Source: Comamonas testosteroni
GTDB taxonomy: Bacteria > Pseudomonadota > Gammaproteobacteria > Burkholderiales > Burkholderiaceae_C
Assembly: GCF_030505195.1 (NCBI RefSeq)
Contig: NZ_CP129672.1
Span: forward strand, 4,002,501 to 4,066,500
DNA length: 64,000 nucleotides
Reading direction: 5' to 3'
Shown here piece after piece: positions 52,851-62,641 of this stretch (positions are counted from its first letter, which is position 1; each line of letters opens with the position of its first letter). The notes below the pieces were generated by a model. The model was not told where the DNA came from and did not search any database. It was given only the letters and a program-made list of their open reading frames with translations. A program made the position numbers and the translations under genes.

Positions 52851-53153
52851 ATGACCAAGCTCGCCCTGTTTGTTCGCCTCGAAGCTAAACCCGGCCAGGA
52901 GGCTGCGCTTGCCGACTTCCTGGCCAGCGCACTGCCGCTCGCCAACGCCGAGTCCGGCACCACGGCCTGGTTCGCATTGAAGTTTGGCCCTTCGACGTTT
53001 GGTGTGTTCGATGCCTTTGCTGATGAGGCAGGTCGCCAGGCACATCTGAACGGCCAGATCGCCGCGGCCTTGATGGCCAACGCAGCGACCTTGCTCAGTT
53101 CTCCGCCCAATATCGAGAAGGTCGAACTGCTTGCAGCCAAACTGCCTGCATGA
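52851..53153 (+). CDS. ABM-domain protein, putative quinol monooxygenase
   Basis: The 100-residue protein begins MTKLALFVRLEAKPGQEAALADFLASALPLA and contains SGTTAWFALKFGPSTFGVFDAFADEAGRQAHL, an ABM-fold protein of the YgiN-like kind. AAAGGAATACAGC precedes the ATG. It is divergent from the GlxA-type regulator and next to the ene-reductase/quinone-reductase operon, so a part in quinone or electrophile stress is likely. Confidence 0.85.
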   Translation: MTKLALFVRLEAKPGQEAALADFLASALPLANAESGTTAWFALKFGPSTFGVFDAFADEAGRQAHLNGQIAAALMANAATLLSSPPNIEKVELLAAKLPA

Positions 53154-53269
53154 CAACTCGGCCTTGACCCAATCAGGTCACGCTGCAGGATGGGGGTCAA
53201 ACAGCCCTACGTGCGATCCCAACCTCCTTGCTGTCATTCTTGCAGTCTATGGATTTTCCGGCGAGAAAA

Positions 53270-53289
53270 GGGCAGATTCAAACCTGCCC
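53270..53289 (-). terminator. Terminator overlapping the hsdR stop codon
   Basis: On the minus strand GGGCAG (53289-53284) pairs with CTGCCC (53275-53270) and is followed by TTTTC. The hsdR stop codon lies in the loop. Confidence 0.65.
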
Positions 53290-56200
53290 ACCCACACCCT
53301 TGAACTTCTCCACAAACGCAGCGATCTTTTGAAACACCGTCTGCTTCTTGGTCAGATATTGAGGGTTCAGCGGGCTCATCTTGGGCAGCACGCTATTCAA
53401 CTCGGTTCCGCTGTCGCTGGCAAATTCGCGCTTCAGGGAGTTGGTGATGTAGCGCTTGGCAGCATCAGTATTGAGCTTTTCCTCGTCGATGAGCGCTTGC
53501 ACTTCTCGCTGCTGCTCAACTTGGGCAAACTGGAAGAAGGCATCAATCACGCTGGCCTTGTCACCAATCTGGTCTAAGTCGGTCTGGTTGATAAAGTCCA
53601 CCACCAAATCCTCTTTGGCACGGTTGCCAATGCTGGAGCGGATGACACGGCGCACATCCTCCACCAACGTGGCTTTGTCCTTGAGTTTTTTGTTGTTCTC
53701 AAAAATCAATTCGAGGATGTAGTCCAGATTGATTTCCTGCGACTTGAGCAAATCCACCTCAAACACCACGTCGTTCCAGTCGATAGTGGAGATATCTTTC
53801 TCATCCCCCTCCCTTTGGCGGCGCAACCAGTCACGCACGTCGTTGTAGGTGGAGCGGTAATCCTGCACCTCACGCTCGTTGGGGATGGTGACGCCTTGCA
53901 ACTGCTCAAAATCCTCGTCGCTCAGGTAATGCTGGGCCTTGAACGCCTCTACCGCCTGCGCATCGTTCACGTCGATGTTCTGCAAGTCTTTCAGGCTGGC
54001 AAACTCATCGTAGTTCTGCAGCACGTTCTCCAGGCGCAAATACTCGCCAAACAGCTTGGCAAAGGCTTGCTTGTCCGACTCTTTTTCGATGGCGGCTGGG
54101 TCTGGGAATTTTTCCTGCAGCTCTTTGACCACCTCCATAAAGCCGCGCTTTGCAGCGCCCGTGGCGATATCGGTAAAGCCTTCCATGTACTCCTTGTAGC
54201 TTTTCTCCAGGACAACGTTTTTGGTGTTCTTGTCACCAAACAGGGTGATGGCATCCACCGTGGCCTGCTCCAGATCGCGGAAGGTCACGATGTTGCCAAA
54301 GGTCTTGGTGGCGTCATAAATGCGGTTGGTGCGGGAGTACGCCTGCATCAGACCGTGAAAGCGCAGGTTCTTGTCCACAAACAAGGTGTTCAGTGTGGGC
54401 GCATCAAAGCCAGTCAGGAACATGCCCACCACAATCAGCAAGTCAATCTCTTTGGCTTTGACTTGCTTGGCCAGATCACGGTAGTAGTTCTGAAAGCCCT
54501 CGCCATCCACGCTAAAGCTGGTGCCAAACAGCGCGTTGTAGTCTTTGATGGCAGCATTCAAGAACTCCTTGGCACTGCTATTCATGGCAGAGGTATCCAG
54601 GCTTTCGTCCTGAATATCGCCAATCGCATCCTGCTCCTCGTTGGCAGCAAACGAGAAGATGGTGGCCACCTTTAGCGGCTTATCACGGCCCTTTTGCTGC
54701 TCCTTGAAGCTCTCGTAGTACGCCTTGGCAGCATCCACGCTGCTGACTGCAAACATGGCGTTAAAGCCCTTGGCTCCTGGGTGCAAGCGGTGGGTTTTCT
54801 GGTGGAAGTTGTTCAGGATGTACTGCGTAATCTCGCGAATACGGTCTGGGTGCAGCAGGGCTTGCTTGTTCTCAGCTGCACTGAGCTTTTTCTCGTCCTG
54901 CTCACTCTCAATGGCCTTGAACTTGGGGCGCACATCGTTGTAGTCCACCTTGAACTTCAGCACCTTTTCATCACGGATCGCATCGGTGATCACATACGAG
55001 TGCAGCTCACGTCCAAACACGCTGGCTGTGGTTTCTGCCCCCAATGCGTTCTGGGGGAAGATGGGCGTGCCGGTAAAGCCAAACTGGCAGAACTTTTTGA
55101 ACTTCTTCTTCAGGTTCTTTTGCGCCTCACCAAACTGGCTGCGGTGGCATTCGTCAAAGATAAACACCACCTGCTTGTGGTAGATGGGCAGGTCGGCCTC
55201 GCTCTTCATCAAGTTGTTGAGCTTCTGGATGGTGGTGACAATGATCTTGTTGTCATCCTTGTCCAAATTGCGCTTCAGCCCCGCTGTGCTGTCTGAGCCA
55301 TTGACGCTGTCGGGCGAGAACCGCTGGTACTCCTTCATGGTCTGGTAGTCCAGATCCTTGCGGTCCACCACAAAGAACACCTTGTCGATGAAATCCAGCT
55401 CGGTCGCCAGCCGCGCTGCCTTGAAGCTGGTCAAGGTCTTGCCCGAGCCTGTGGTGTGCCAGATAAAGCCACCGCTTTCCACTGTGCTCCAGTTCTTGGC
55501 TTCATAGCTGCTCTTGATCTTCCACAGAATGCGCTCCGTCGCGGCAATCTGGTAGGGGCGCATCACCAGCAGCGTATCGCTCACGTCAAACACCGAGTAG
55601 TTCAACAGCACATTCAACAGCGTGTGCTTTTGGAAGAACGTGGCCGTGAAGTCCTTCAAGTCCTTGATCAGCGTGTTGTCTGACTTCGCCCAGTTCATGG
55701 TGAAGTCAAAGCTGTTCTTGTTGCGCTGGGTGGTGTTGGCAAAGTAGCGGCTGTCTGTGCCGTTAGAGATCACAAACAGCTGCAGGTACTTGAACAGGGA
55801 GTTGTCGCTGTTAAAGCTCTCCTTGCTGTAGCGGTGTACCTGGTTGAAGGCTTCCCGAATGGCCACGCCGCGCTTCTTCAGCTCCACCTGCACCAGCGGC
55901 AAGCCATTGACCAAGATCGTCACGTCATAGCGGTTGGCATGGCTGCCTTTTTGCTCAAACTGCTTGATCACCTGCAGCTTGTTACGGGCAATGTGCTTTT
56001 TGTCGAACAGGTAGATGTTCTGAATGCGGCCATCGTCAAACACAAAGTCCAGCACATAGTCGTCATGCACCTTGCGTGTCTTGTCCACAATGCCTTCGCT
56101 GGGCTTGTCCAGCCAGTCGCTCACAAAGCGTTGCCACTCCGCATCTGCAAACTGCACGTTATTCAGTGCCTGCAAAGCTACACGCACATTGGCCAGCAGC

Positions 56201-56376
56201 TTCTCTGGTGTGTTGATACTGGGCACAAACTCATAGCCTTGGTTCACCAAGTCCTGAATCAACTCGCGCTCCAGCGCATCTTCGGTCTGGTAGCCCTCTG
56301 CCGCCTTCCACTCTGGGGTGTACTTATCAAGAACGATAAAGTTTTTCGATTCGGCAATGGTTTTGTAGTCGCTCAT
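53278..56376 (-). CDS. hsdR: Type I restriction enzyme, R (restriction/translocase) subunit
   Basis: The 1032-residue subunit starts with a PD-(D/E)xK nuclease domain ([19 protein letters not shown] near residue 155), then the SF2 motor: Walker [18 protein letters not shown] near 310, [12 protein letters not shown], the DEAD-like box [10 protein letters not shown] near 410, FTGTPIF, and [14 protein letters not shown] near 680, then a helical C-terminal domain. Length and sequence agree with the type IC (EcoR124I) R subunit of about 1038 residues. It moves DNA and cleaves unmodified foreign DNA when joined to M2S. It lies 136 bp after hsdS, with a large hairpin repeat between. Confidence 0.95.
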   Translation of the reverse strand: MSDYKTIAESKNFIVLDKYTPEWKAAEGYQTEDALERELIQDLVNQGYEFVPSINTPEKLLANVRVALQALNNVQFADAEWQRFVSDWLDKPSEGIVDKTRKVHDDYVLDFVFDDGRIQNIYLFDKKHIARNKLQVIKQFEQKGSHANRYDVTILVNGLPLVQVELKKRGVAIREAFNQVHRYSKESFNSDNSLFKYLQLFVISNGTDSRYFANTTQRNKNSFDFTMNWAKSDNTLIKDLKDFTATFFQKHTLLNVLLNYSVFDVSDTLLVMRPYQIAATERILWKIKSSYEAKNWSTVESGGFIWHTTGSGKTLTSFKAARLATELDFIDKVFFVVDRKDLDYQTMKEYQRFSPDSVNGSDSTAGLKRNLDKDDNKIIVTTIQKLNNLMKSEADLPIYHKQVVFIFDECHRSQFGEAQKNLKKKFKKFCQFGFTGTPIFPQNALGAETTASVFGRELHSYVITDAIRDEKVLKFKVDYNDVRPKFKAIESEQDEKKLSAAENKQALLHPDRIREITQYILNNFHQKTHRLHPGAKGFNAMFAVSSVDAAKAYYESFKEQQKGRDKPLKVATIFSFAANEEQDAIGDIQDESLDTSAMNSSAKEFLNAAIKDYNALFGTSFSVDGEGFQNYYRDLAKQVKAKEIDLLIVVGMFLTGFDAPTLNTLFVDKNLRFHGLMQAYSRTNRIYDATKTFGNIVTFRDLEQATVDAITLFGDKNTKNVVLEKSYKEYMEGFTDIATGAAKRGFMEVVKELQEKFPDPAAIEKESDKQAFAKLFGEYLRLENVLQNYDEFASLKDLQNIDVNDAQAVEAFKAQHYLSDEDFEQLQGVTIPNEREVQDYRSTYNDVRDWLRRQREGDEKDISTIDWNDVVFEVDLLKSQEINLDYILELIFENNKKLKDKATLVEDVRRVIRSSIGNRAKEDLVVDFINQTDLDQIGDKASVIDAFFQFAQVEQQREVQALIDEEKLNTDAAKRYITNSLKREFASDSGTELNSVLPKMSPLNPQYLTKKQTVFQKIAAFVEKFKGVGGQV

Positions 56377-56427
56377 CCGTACTCCGGTAGAAAAAGCAGC
56401 AAACGGCCAACAATAGTTAAAAATAAG

Positions 56428-56503
56428 AGCTGCTACCGCTTTAGTTTATTGGGTTTCAGGTATTTTTATAGCTGAAACCCAATCTATTCAAGCGCAAGCA
56501 GCT
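56428..56503. repeat. Imperfect inverted-repeat element between hsdS and hsdR
   Basis: A perfect 12-bp core (ATTGGGTTTCAG at 56448-56459, CTGAAACCCAAT at 56472-56483) is extended by outer arms AGCTGCTACCGCTTTA and TTCAAGCGCAAGCAGCT to about 32 bp per arm with some mismatches, around a TATTTTTATA-like loop. I associate such AGCTGCT...GGGTTTCAG hairpins with intergenic repeats of Comamonadaceae genomes. It may lower the amount of hsdR message relative to hsdMS. Confidence 0.7.
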
Positions 56504-56512
56504 ATGCTTTTT

Positions 56513-57709
56513 TCAAATCGTTGGCGGTTTTGGAAAGCTCAGCAGCAGGTCACGGTAATAGGCGTACTGCTTTTGGCGCAGCTCGATTTCGCGCGGCAAG
56601 CCTTCGGTGATGGAGGTCGTGAGTGCATCAAATTTATCGAGAATTGCGACAATCTGATTTTGTGCCTCAAGAGATTTATCCTCATCGGCAGGGTAGGGAA
56701 TAGGTATTTTTATATCTTTAATCATCGGTTTTGTAAGCTGTGGGATACCAGCTTCTGGAACCTTATAATTTTTCTCGATAGTCTTCATGAAGTAATATGC
56801 ATACTTCAAACTGATTTTTGTTTTTGGAGTCAAAACAATTAATCGCACAATAGGGAAGAAGGGCTTGTCTCTGTAACTCGTCCATCCGATAGTTCCGCGT
56901 GCTGATACGGTTAGACTGGGTTTATCTATTTTTGCTTTATTTGTCCACCCGTATAAAGATTTTTCATCTATTCCATTTGAAAGAATAGGAATGTTGTATT
57001 CATCATTTTGCGACTCAGAAAAAGCTTCTTTTGGTACATCGCCACCTGCAAAAATATCAAAAATATCTTCAATTGTTTTCCACTCCACCTCCCCATCCTC
57101 AAAACTCAACAACTTATCACGGTAGTAGTTGTATTGTTTTTTGCGAGCGGTAAGCTCAGCGGTAAGCTCAGCGGTATGGGCGGTCATTGCGTCCAGAATA
57201 CGGACGATTTCAGCCTGGATTTCAAGGGATTTTTTGGGGTTGTCTGGGCAGGGGATGGGAATACTGTATTCAAGGATCTTTGCTTTATCGCCGCGAGGCA
57301 TTTTTGCGCCCTTGGCATGCTGCATGTTGTAAGCAAAGAATTTATCATCAGTTAGCACCTGATGTAGATATTCAGAACTCAGAGATTTATGAGTTGATCG
57401 AATAACCAAGACATCGCCACTAGCTCCTCCAGAATTATTGGCTAGCCAGATTTTCTTCAAGTAAGGACGGATGTTGCCTATTAAAATATCGCCTTTACGA
57501 TACTCAATAAGGCGTCCATCCGTAGGAACGTAGCTCGAATTCTGTTTCCCCGCTCTATTTTGCACAAGGTTATCTACACCAACATAATTACCTTGATTAA
57601 CATACGTGGAATCAATGCGCGAGTCTGAATATTTTGCAACCTTGCCTAAAGGCAGCCACTCAACCGCCACCCCACCCAGCAGCTTCTCCAAAAAATTCAC
57701 GCTGCTCAT
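56513..57709 (-). CDS. hsdS: Type I restriction enzyme, S (specificity) subunit
   Basis: The 398-residue protein has two target-recognition domains: the first about residues 15-150, the second about 205-350, separated by a conserved helix with [25 protein letters not shown] and ended by the matching helix [17 protein letters not shown]. It fixes the bipartite DNA site recognised by the methylase and the nuclease. The start overlaps the hsdM stop by 4 bp. The recognition domains are markedly more AT-rich than the surrounding genes, as is common when specificity parts are exchanged between strains. The recognition sequence cannot be read from the protein. Confidence 0.94.
   Translation of the reverse strand: MSSVNFLEKLLGGVAVEWLPLGKVAKYSDSRIDSTYVNQGNYVGVDNLVQNRAGKQNSSYVPTDGRLIEYRKGDILIGNIRPYLKKIWLANNSGGASGDVLVIRSTHKSLSSEYLHQVLTDDKFFAYNMQHAKGAKMPRGDKAKILEYSIPIPCPDNPKKSLEIQAEIVRILDAMTAHTAELTAELTARKKQYNYYRDKLLSFEDGEVEWKTIEDIFDIFAGGDVPKEAFSESQNDEYNIPILSNGIDEKSLYGWTNKAKIDKPSLTVSARGTIGWTSYRDKPFFPIVRLIVLTPKTKISLKYAYYFMKTIEKNYKVPEAGIPQLTKPMIKDIKIPIPYPADEDKSLEAQNQIVAILDKFDALTTSITEGLPREIELRQKQYAYYRDLLLSFPKPPTI
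57147..57176. repeat. 12-bp tandem repeat in hsdS encoding TAEL units
   Basis: GCGGTAAGCTCA is repeated at 57147-57158 and 57159-57170 with a half copy to 57176. On the coding strand this encodes the TAEL-TAEL spacer between the two halves of HsdS. In the EcoR124 family, two versus three copies change the spacer of the DNA target by one base pair. Confidence 0.9.
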
Positions 57710-59262
57710 GCTTCCAACTCCTCGCCTTCAATCTCTGCCACGATGGCATCAATCTCTGCACGTAGCTGGGTGATCTTGGCCACGGTGGTTTTTAGCTCGG
57801 CATTCAGTTGGGCAATGTCCACCACTTCACGAGTGTCCTCGGCCTCTACATAGCTGCTGACAGAGAGGTTGTAGTCATTGCCAGCTACCTTCTCAAAAGG
57901 CACAGACTGGGCAAAGTGATCCACATTCGCCTTGCTGTCAAACACGGCCATGATTTGGTCGATGTGTTCATCCAGCAGCACGTTGTTATTAGTTTCTTTT
58001 TTGAACAGGCCGCTGGCGTCAATGAACTGGGTGGTGGTGTCCTTCTTGCTCTTGGACAGCACCAGAATGTTCACGGCAATCGTGGTGCCAAAGAACAGAT
58101 TGGGTGCCAGCGCAATCACGGTTTCCACAAAGTTGTTATCAACCAGATACTTGCGAATCTTTTGCTCTGCACCCCCACGGTAGAAGATGCCAGGGAAGCA
58201 CACAATCGCAGCGCGGCCCTTGCTGGACAGATAGCTCAGCGCGTGCATCACAAAAGCCATGTCCGCCTTGGACTTGGGGGCCAGCACACCGGCAGGGGCA
58301 AAGCGGTCATCATTGATCAGCGTAGGGTCGTCGCTGCCAATCCACTTCACGGAGTACGGAGGGTTGGAGACGATGGCATCAAACGGCTTGTCATAGGCAA
58401 AGTGCGGCTCTTCCAACGTGTCACCCAACTGGATGTTGAACTTGTCGTAGTTCACGTTGTGCAAGAACATGTTCATTCGCGCCAAGTTGTACGTGGTGTG
58501 GTTCAGCTCCTGCCCAAAAAAGCCATCTTCAATGATGTGCGCGTCAAAGTGCTTTTTGGCCTGCAGCAGCAGCGATCCAGACCCACAAGCCGGGTCGTAA
58601 ATCTTGTTGACGCTGGTTTGCTTGTGCATAGCCAACCGGGCAATCAGCTTGGAGACGTGCTGGGGCGTAAAGAACTCACCACCCGACTTGCCTGCATTGG
58701 CCGCGTAGTTGGAGATCAGGAACTCATACGCATCGCCAAACAGGTCAATTTGGTTGTCACCAAACTCGCCAAAGTTCAGCTCAGCCACGCCCTTGAGCAC
58801 CGCAGCCAGGCGCTTGTTTTTGTCGGCCACGGTGTTGCCCAGGCGGTTGCTGGTAGTGTCAAAGTCCGCAAACAGCCCCTTGATGTCGCGCTCTGAGGGG
58901 TAGCCATTGGCAGAGCTTTCGATGGCCGAAAAGATGGCGGCCAGGTCGGTGTTCAGGCTGTCGTTGTTATGGGCGTTTTGGGCCACGTTCACAAACAACT
59001 GGCTGGGGTAAATGAAGTAGCCCTTGGTCTTGATGGCATCTTCACGAATGTCAGGCGTGACCACCGCATCGTTCAACGCAGCGTAGTCCACGCTGTCATC
59101 ACCACCCTCGATGTAATTGGCAAAGTTCTCGCTGATGAAGCGATAGAACAAAGTGCCCAACACGTATTGCTTGAAGTCCCATCCATCGACGGCACCCCGT
59201 ACTTCGTTGGCAATGGCCCAAATGCGGCGTTGCAGTTCTGCGCGTTGTTGTTGGCTGGTCAT
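57706..59262 (-). CDS. hsdM: Type I restriction enzyme, M (methyltransferase) subunit
   Basis: The 518-residue protein has the N-terminal helical HsdM domain ([33 protein letters not shown]), the S-adenosylmethionine motif [20 protein letters not shown] near residue 220 and the catalytic NPPY of N6-adenine methylases in [15 protein letters not shown] near 304. It has the length of type IC M subunits. It is the first gene of the hsdM-hsdS-hsdR series and overlaps hsdS by 4 bp. No clear ribosome binding site is seen before the ATG at 59262. Confidence 0.95.
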   Translation of the reverse strand: MTSQQQRAELQRRIWAIANEVRGAVDGWDFKQYVLGTLFYRFISENFANYIEGGDDSVDYAALNDAVVTPDIREDAIKTKGYFIYPSQLFVNVAQNAHNNDSLNTDLAAIFSAIESSANGYPSERDIKGLFADFDTTSNRLGNTVADKNKRLAAVLKGVAELNFGEFGDNQIDLFGDAYEFLISNYAANAGKSGGEFFTPQHVSKLIARLAMHKQTSVNKIYDPACGSGSLLLQAKKHFDAHIIEDGFFGQELNHTTYNLARMNMFLHNVNYDKFNIQLGDTLEEPHFAYDKPFDAIVSNPPYSVKWIGSDDPTLINDDRFAPAGVLAPKSKADMAFVMHALSYLSSKGRAAIVCFPGIFYRGGAEQKIRKYLVDNNFVETVIALAPNLFFGTTIAVNILVLSKSKKDTTTQFIDASGLFKKETNNNVLLDEHIDQIMAVFDSKANVDHFAQSVPFEKVAGNDYNLSVSSYVEAEDTREVVDIAQLNAELKTTVAKITQLRAEIDAIVAEIEGEELEA

Positions 59263-59968
59263 GTCGTTGTTGTTGGTTTCTTGGAAAGTGCAGGCATGGC
59301 AAAGAGTCGCTTAGCTCATGCCTACCTGTAAAAAGTGCAACGGGGATTGTGCATGAGGTCGCTGCGAAATTCGTCTCGGTGTTGATTCGGCGACTGCAAG
59401 GATTGTGTGGGTGCAGAAGACGGGTTTAGGCTGACTGCGGCCCCTGAGCTTTGGCAAGCCTGTGACCGCTGCCGCTGATACCAGACGTTGACCCGCTATC
59501 TGGCCAGACGTCCGCTGTACGTCTCAATCCGGAAACTTGCTGGATCGCAGCGTGCCAGACAATCTGAACGGCAACTCTCGTCAGCTGTGAACTGGTGGTG
59601 ACGACCTGAAGCCTCCTCGAATTTTCGCGCCACTCATATCGGTAATTAGCTGTTTGGATTCTTCACCAGACACCCGTTATTCGCCCGAGATCCGGAGCAA
59701 GTGCGCCTGAAATAACTTGGGTAGTTAAGCATGATTAAAAATAGCTCAAGACTTGATTGACGAAGTTGGCACATGCATAGCACCATGTGCTCATCGTCGC
59801 TAATGCCAGACTGGATGGAGGCCCTTCGCTGAGGCCTGACCAGTTCAGCAATGCGTCATCAGGTAGGCACCATAGGTAGCCTCCAGCTTCTCATGCTCGA
59901 CTCTGCTGATTAGTAGTGGAGGCCCTATCGAATTTGAGAGCCTGACTCAGATCGAGGAATTGAGACTT
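59263..59968. other. Long gap without a supported gene
   Basis: About 700 bp between hsdM and the next plus-strand gene. Only short frames are found, none with a recognisable motif, and the base composition falls toward 59700-59800. It must hold the hsdM promoter and probably remains of older insertions. Confidence 0.5.
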
Positions 59969-61204
59969 ATGCAGCTGAGTTGGGCCGGTGTCGATCCTTG
60001 GGTAGTCTCGTTGGGCTGCGGTCTGCTTATTGGTGTCGTGAGCGAGCGTCGCGAAAGTGAACGAGAAAGCATGGCTGGAACTCGTACACATGCCATAGCA
60101 GCGCTGCTTGGCTGCACGGCTTGGTCGTTAGGTGTGTTGCCTTTTGTTGTGGTGCTGCTGCTAGTCGGTGCACTGACCGTCGCGGCCTACTGGCAGTCAG
60201 CCCCCAAAGACCCAGGTTTGACAAGTGAAGTGACCCTACTTTTCTCGGTAACCCTGGGAGGGATATCGCATAAGAGTGCCACCTTGACTGCAGCTCTGGG
60301 CATCCTTTGCGCTTTGCTTGTGTATTCCAAAGGTCCCATACAGCGCTGGAGTCGTGAGTTGCTAAGAGAGAATGAGTTGAGGAATGGCCTTTTGCTAGGC
60401 GCCGCAGCGTTGATCGTGATGCCACTTCTGCCACAAGCGCCTGTGGATCCATGGGGCGTATTGAGCCTCGCCGCCCTTTGGAAAGTTGTTGTGCTGTTCA
60501 TGACCATAGGTATGCTTGGCCACATACTTACTAGAGTGCTCGGCCCGCACTGGGGGTTGCCCGTTACCGGATTTTTTTCTGGATTTGTGTCATCTACCGC
60601 TGCTATAGCGAGCCTTGGTCACCTAGCCAAGTCAGACGAACATCAGCTGGCGCAAGCATTTGGCTGCGCCATGTTGGCTCAGTTGGCCTCACTATGCCTG
60701 TTCATAGCAATTCTCTCGACAACATCCATAGCTCTGATGCTTTCTATGGCGATTCCTCTACTCATTGCGGCACTTTGCCTTGTGCTGGCTGCAGCCTCAG
60801 GATTGTTGAATCGACAAAAAACAGCCCCAAAAACGGAATTTGAATCGGAACGGGTATTTAAGCTTTCAAGTGCATTGCTGATTGCGGGCATCATCGCGCT
60901 GATGTTATTTCTAGCCGCTTGGCTACAGCATGTCTTTGGTAACACTGGTGTTCTGGTCGCAGCGGCATTCGCCGCTTTAGCCGAGCTGCATGCCGCTGCT
61001 GCTAGTTTAGGGCAGCTTTTTGCCTCGGGTAGTTTGCCATTGTCAACCGCTCAATGGGGGGTGGTTGTAATTCTTGCTTCCAGCGCAATGGCCAAATCGG
61101 TACTGGCGTTCTCCATTGGGGGAATCAAATATGGGGCACGAATCAGCTTGGGACTAGCCTCAATGGTGACGGGAGCAGGCCTGTCACTGCTATGGCTGGG
61201 CTGA
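59969..61204 (+). CDS. MgtC/SapB-type (DUF4010) integral membrane protein
   Basis: The 411-residue protein is almost wholly membrane: an N-terminal MgtC-like part (LGCGLLIGVVSERRE, RTHAIAALLGCTAW) and a C-terminal DUF4010 part with FFSGFVSSTAAIASLG and FAALAELHAAAASLGQL, in all about ten to twelve helices. The role of these proteins is not known; some are linked to magnesium or acid stress. The ATG at 59969 has GAGG eleven bases before; a TTG at 59960 is too close to it. The 146-bp gap to the alcohol dehydrogenase gene leaves room for a separate promoter. Confidence 0.82.
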   Translation: MQLSWAGVDPWVVSLGCGLLIGVVSERRESERESMAGTRTHAIAALLGCTAWSLGVLPFVVVLLLVGALTVAAYWQSAPKDPGLTSEVTLLFSVTLGGISHKSATLTAALGILCALLVYSKGPIQRWSRELLRENELRNGLLLGAAALIVMPLLPQAPVDPWGVLSLAALWKVVVLFMTIGMLGHILTRVLGPHWGLPVTGFFSGFVSSTAAIASLGHLAKSDEHQLAQAFGCAMLAQLASLCLFIAILSTTSIALMLSMAIPLLIAALCLVLAAASGLLNRQKTAPKTEFESERVFKLSSALLIAGIIALMLFLAAWLQHVFGNTGVLVAAAFAALAELHAAAASLGQLFASGSLPLSTAQWGVVVILASSAMAKSVLAFSIGGIKYGARISLGLASMVTGAGLSLLWLG

Positions 61205-61350
61205 CGTGGACTGCCCATCTGCTATCGATGCCTAAATCTGATTCATTACGTAATAGATGTCATTCGTTAGAGTCTTGCAGGGCAATAAAGCACAGAATGC
61301 GAATCTGCGTACTGCAGATTTCTGGCCTGAACCTTTTGCAAGGAGGCGTC

Positions 61351-62448
61351 ATGACTCAGATGATGAAAGCGGCTGTTTTTGTAGAGCCAGGTCGCATTGA
61401 CGTTGTGGAAAAACCGATTCCAGATGTGGGCCCTAATGATGCTCTGATCAAGATCACAACAACGACGATCTGCGGGACCGACATTCACATTCTCAAAGGT
61501 GAATACCCTGTCGCCAAGGGGTTGACGATTGGGCATGAGCCCGTTGGCATCATCGTTAAGCTTGGCAATGCTGTTCAGGGTTACAAAGAAGGACAGCGTG
61601 TGATTGCGGGCGCCATTTGCCCTAACTTCAATAGCTACGCAGCCCAGGACGGTGCGTCCTCGCAGGATGGTAGCTATCTGGCAGCCAGTGGGCACTGCGG
61701 GTGCCATGGATACAAGCTAACTGCCGGATGGCGCTTTGGTAACCTAATCGACGGGGCACAGGCTGAGTACATTCTTGTACCTGATGCTCAGGGTAACTTG
61801 GCACCGGTCCCAGATGGATTGACCGATGAACAAGTCCTGATGTGCCCGGACATCATGTCTACCGGATTCGCCGGTGCGGAGAATGCGAACATCAAGATAG
61901 GTGATGTCGTTGTCGTGTTCGCGCAAGGGCCAATCGGCTTGTGTGCCACTGCTGGCGCCAAGCTCCGTGGGGCAAGCATCATCATCGGTGTGGATGGCAA
62001 TGAAGATCGACTTGCTGTAGCTAAAAAGCTTGGTGCCAATGTAACCTTGAACTTCAAAACTCAGGATGTAGTCGCTGAGGTGCTAAAAATTACGGGTGGC
62101 AAAGGGGCTGACAGCGCAATTGAAGCACTTGGCACACAAGGCACATTCGAGAGCGCATTGAGATGCATCCGCCCTGGAGGCACTGTATCGAGCTTAGGTG
62201 TTTACTCGGAAGATTTAAAGATTCCGTTGAATGCTTTTGGGGCTGGATTGGGTGACCACCGCATCAATACAGCCTTATGCCCAGGTGGCAAAGAGCGCAT
62301 GCGTCGTCTTATGTCCGTGATTGAAAGTGGCCGGATTGATCTCAGCCCGCTAGTTACCCATAAGTACAAGCTGGAAGACATCGTTGCTGCATATGACCTC
62401 TTTAGTCATCAACGCGATGGAGTGCTAAAAGTTGCCATTAAGAATTGA
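61351..62448 (+). CDS. Zinc-dependent alcohol dehydrogenase
   Basis: The 365-residue MDR protein has the catalytic zinc region TTTICGTDIHILKGEYP near residue 38 and GHEPVGIIVKLG near 64, and the cofactor motif VVFAQGPIGLCATAGAKLRGA near 190. The structural-zinc loop with four cysteines is altered (CPNFNSYAAQDG...HCGCHG), as in the isopropanol/secondary-alcohol type of Clostridium and Thermoanaerobacter, so reduction of ketones or aldehydes with NAD(P)H is plausible. AAGGAGGCGTC precedes the ATG. Confidence 0.9.
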   Translation: MTQMMKAAVFVEPGRIDVVEKPIPDVGPNDALIKITTTTICGTDIHILKGEYPVAKGLTIGHEPVGIIVKLGNAVQGYKEGQRVIAGAICPNFNSYAAQDGASSQDGSYLAASGHCGCHGYKLTAGWRFGNLIDGAQAEYILVPDAQGNLAPVPDGLTDEQVLMCPDIMSTGFAGAENANIKIGDVVVVFAQGPIGLCATAGAKLRGASIIIGVDGNEDRLAVAKKLGANVTLNFKTQDVVAEVLKITGGKGADSAIEALGTQGTFESALRCIRPGGTVSSLGVYSEDLKIPLNAFGAGLGDHRINTALCPGGKERMRRLMSVIESGRIDLSPLVTHKYKLEDIVAAYDLFSHQRDGVLKVAIKN

Positions 62449-62641
62449 TCTATCGATCATGTGCAATTCAATCACCCCAGTCAACTTGAAATACGCATGA
62501 GCAAGGCCCAAGATAAAAGAATGGATCAAGAGCGGATTTAAAGCATTTTCTTTTGATCCACGCTGGATCGACTACAAGTGACATGTTGTGATCTGCCTTG
62601 GCACCATCATTAATTCCTGAAACTTCTATTGGCTTTAGTCT
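62449..62641. promoter_or_regulatory. Probable promoter region of the beta-CASP gene
   Basis: This gap of about 190 bp is AT-rich, holds no gene, and separates the alcohol dehydrogenase stop from the next ATG at 62642. No strong terminator or ribosome binding site is seen. Confidence 0.3.

Noticed and set aside
53815..56475. Several long plus-strand frames opposite hsdR
   Set aside because: They are antisense shadows of hsdR, whose motor and nuclease motifs are complete on the minus strand.
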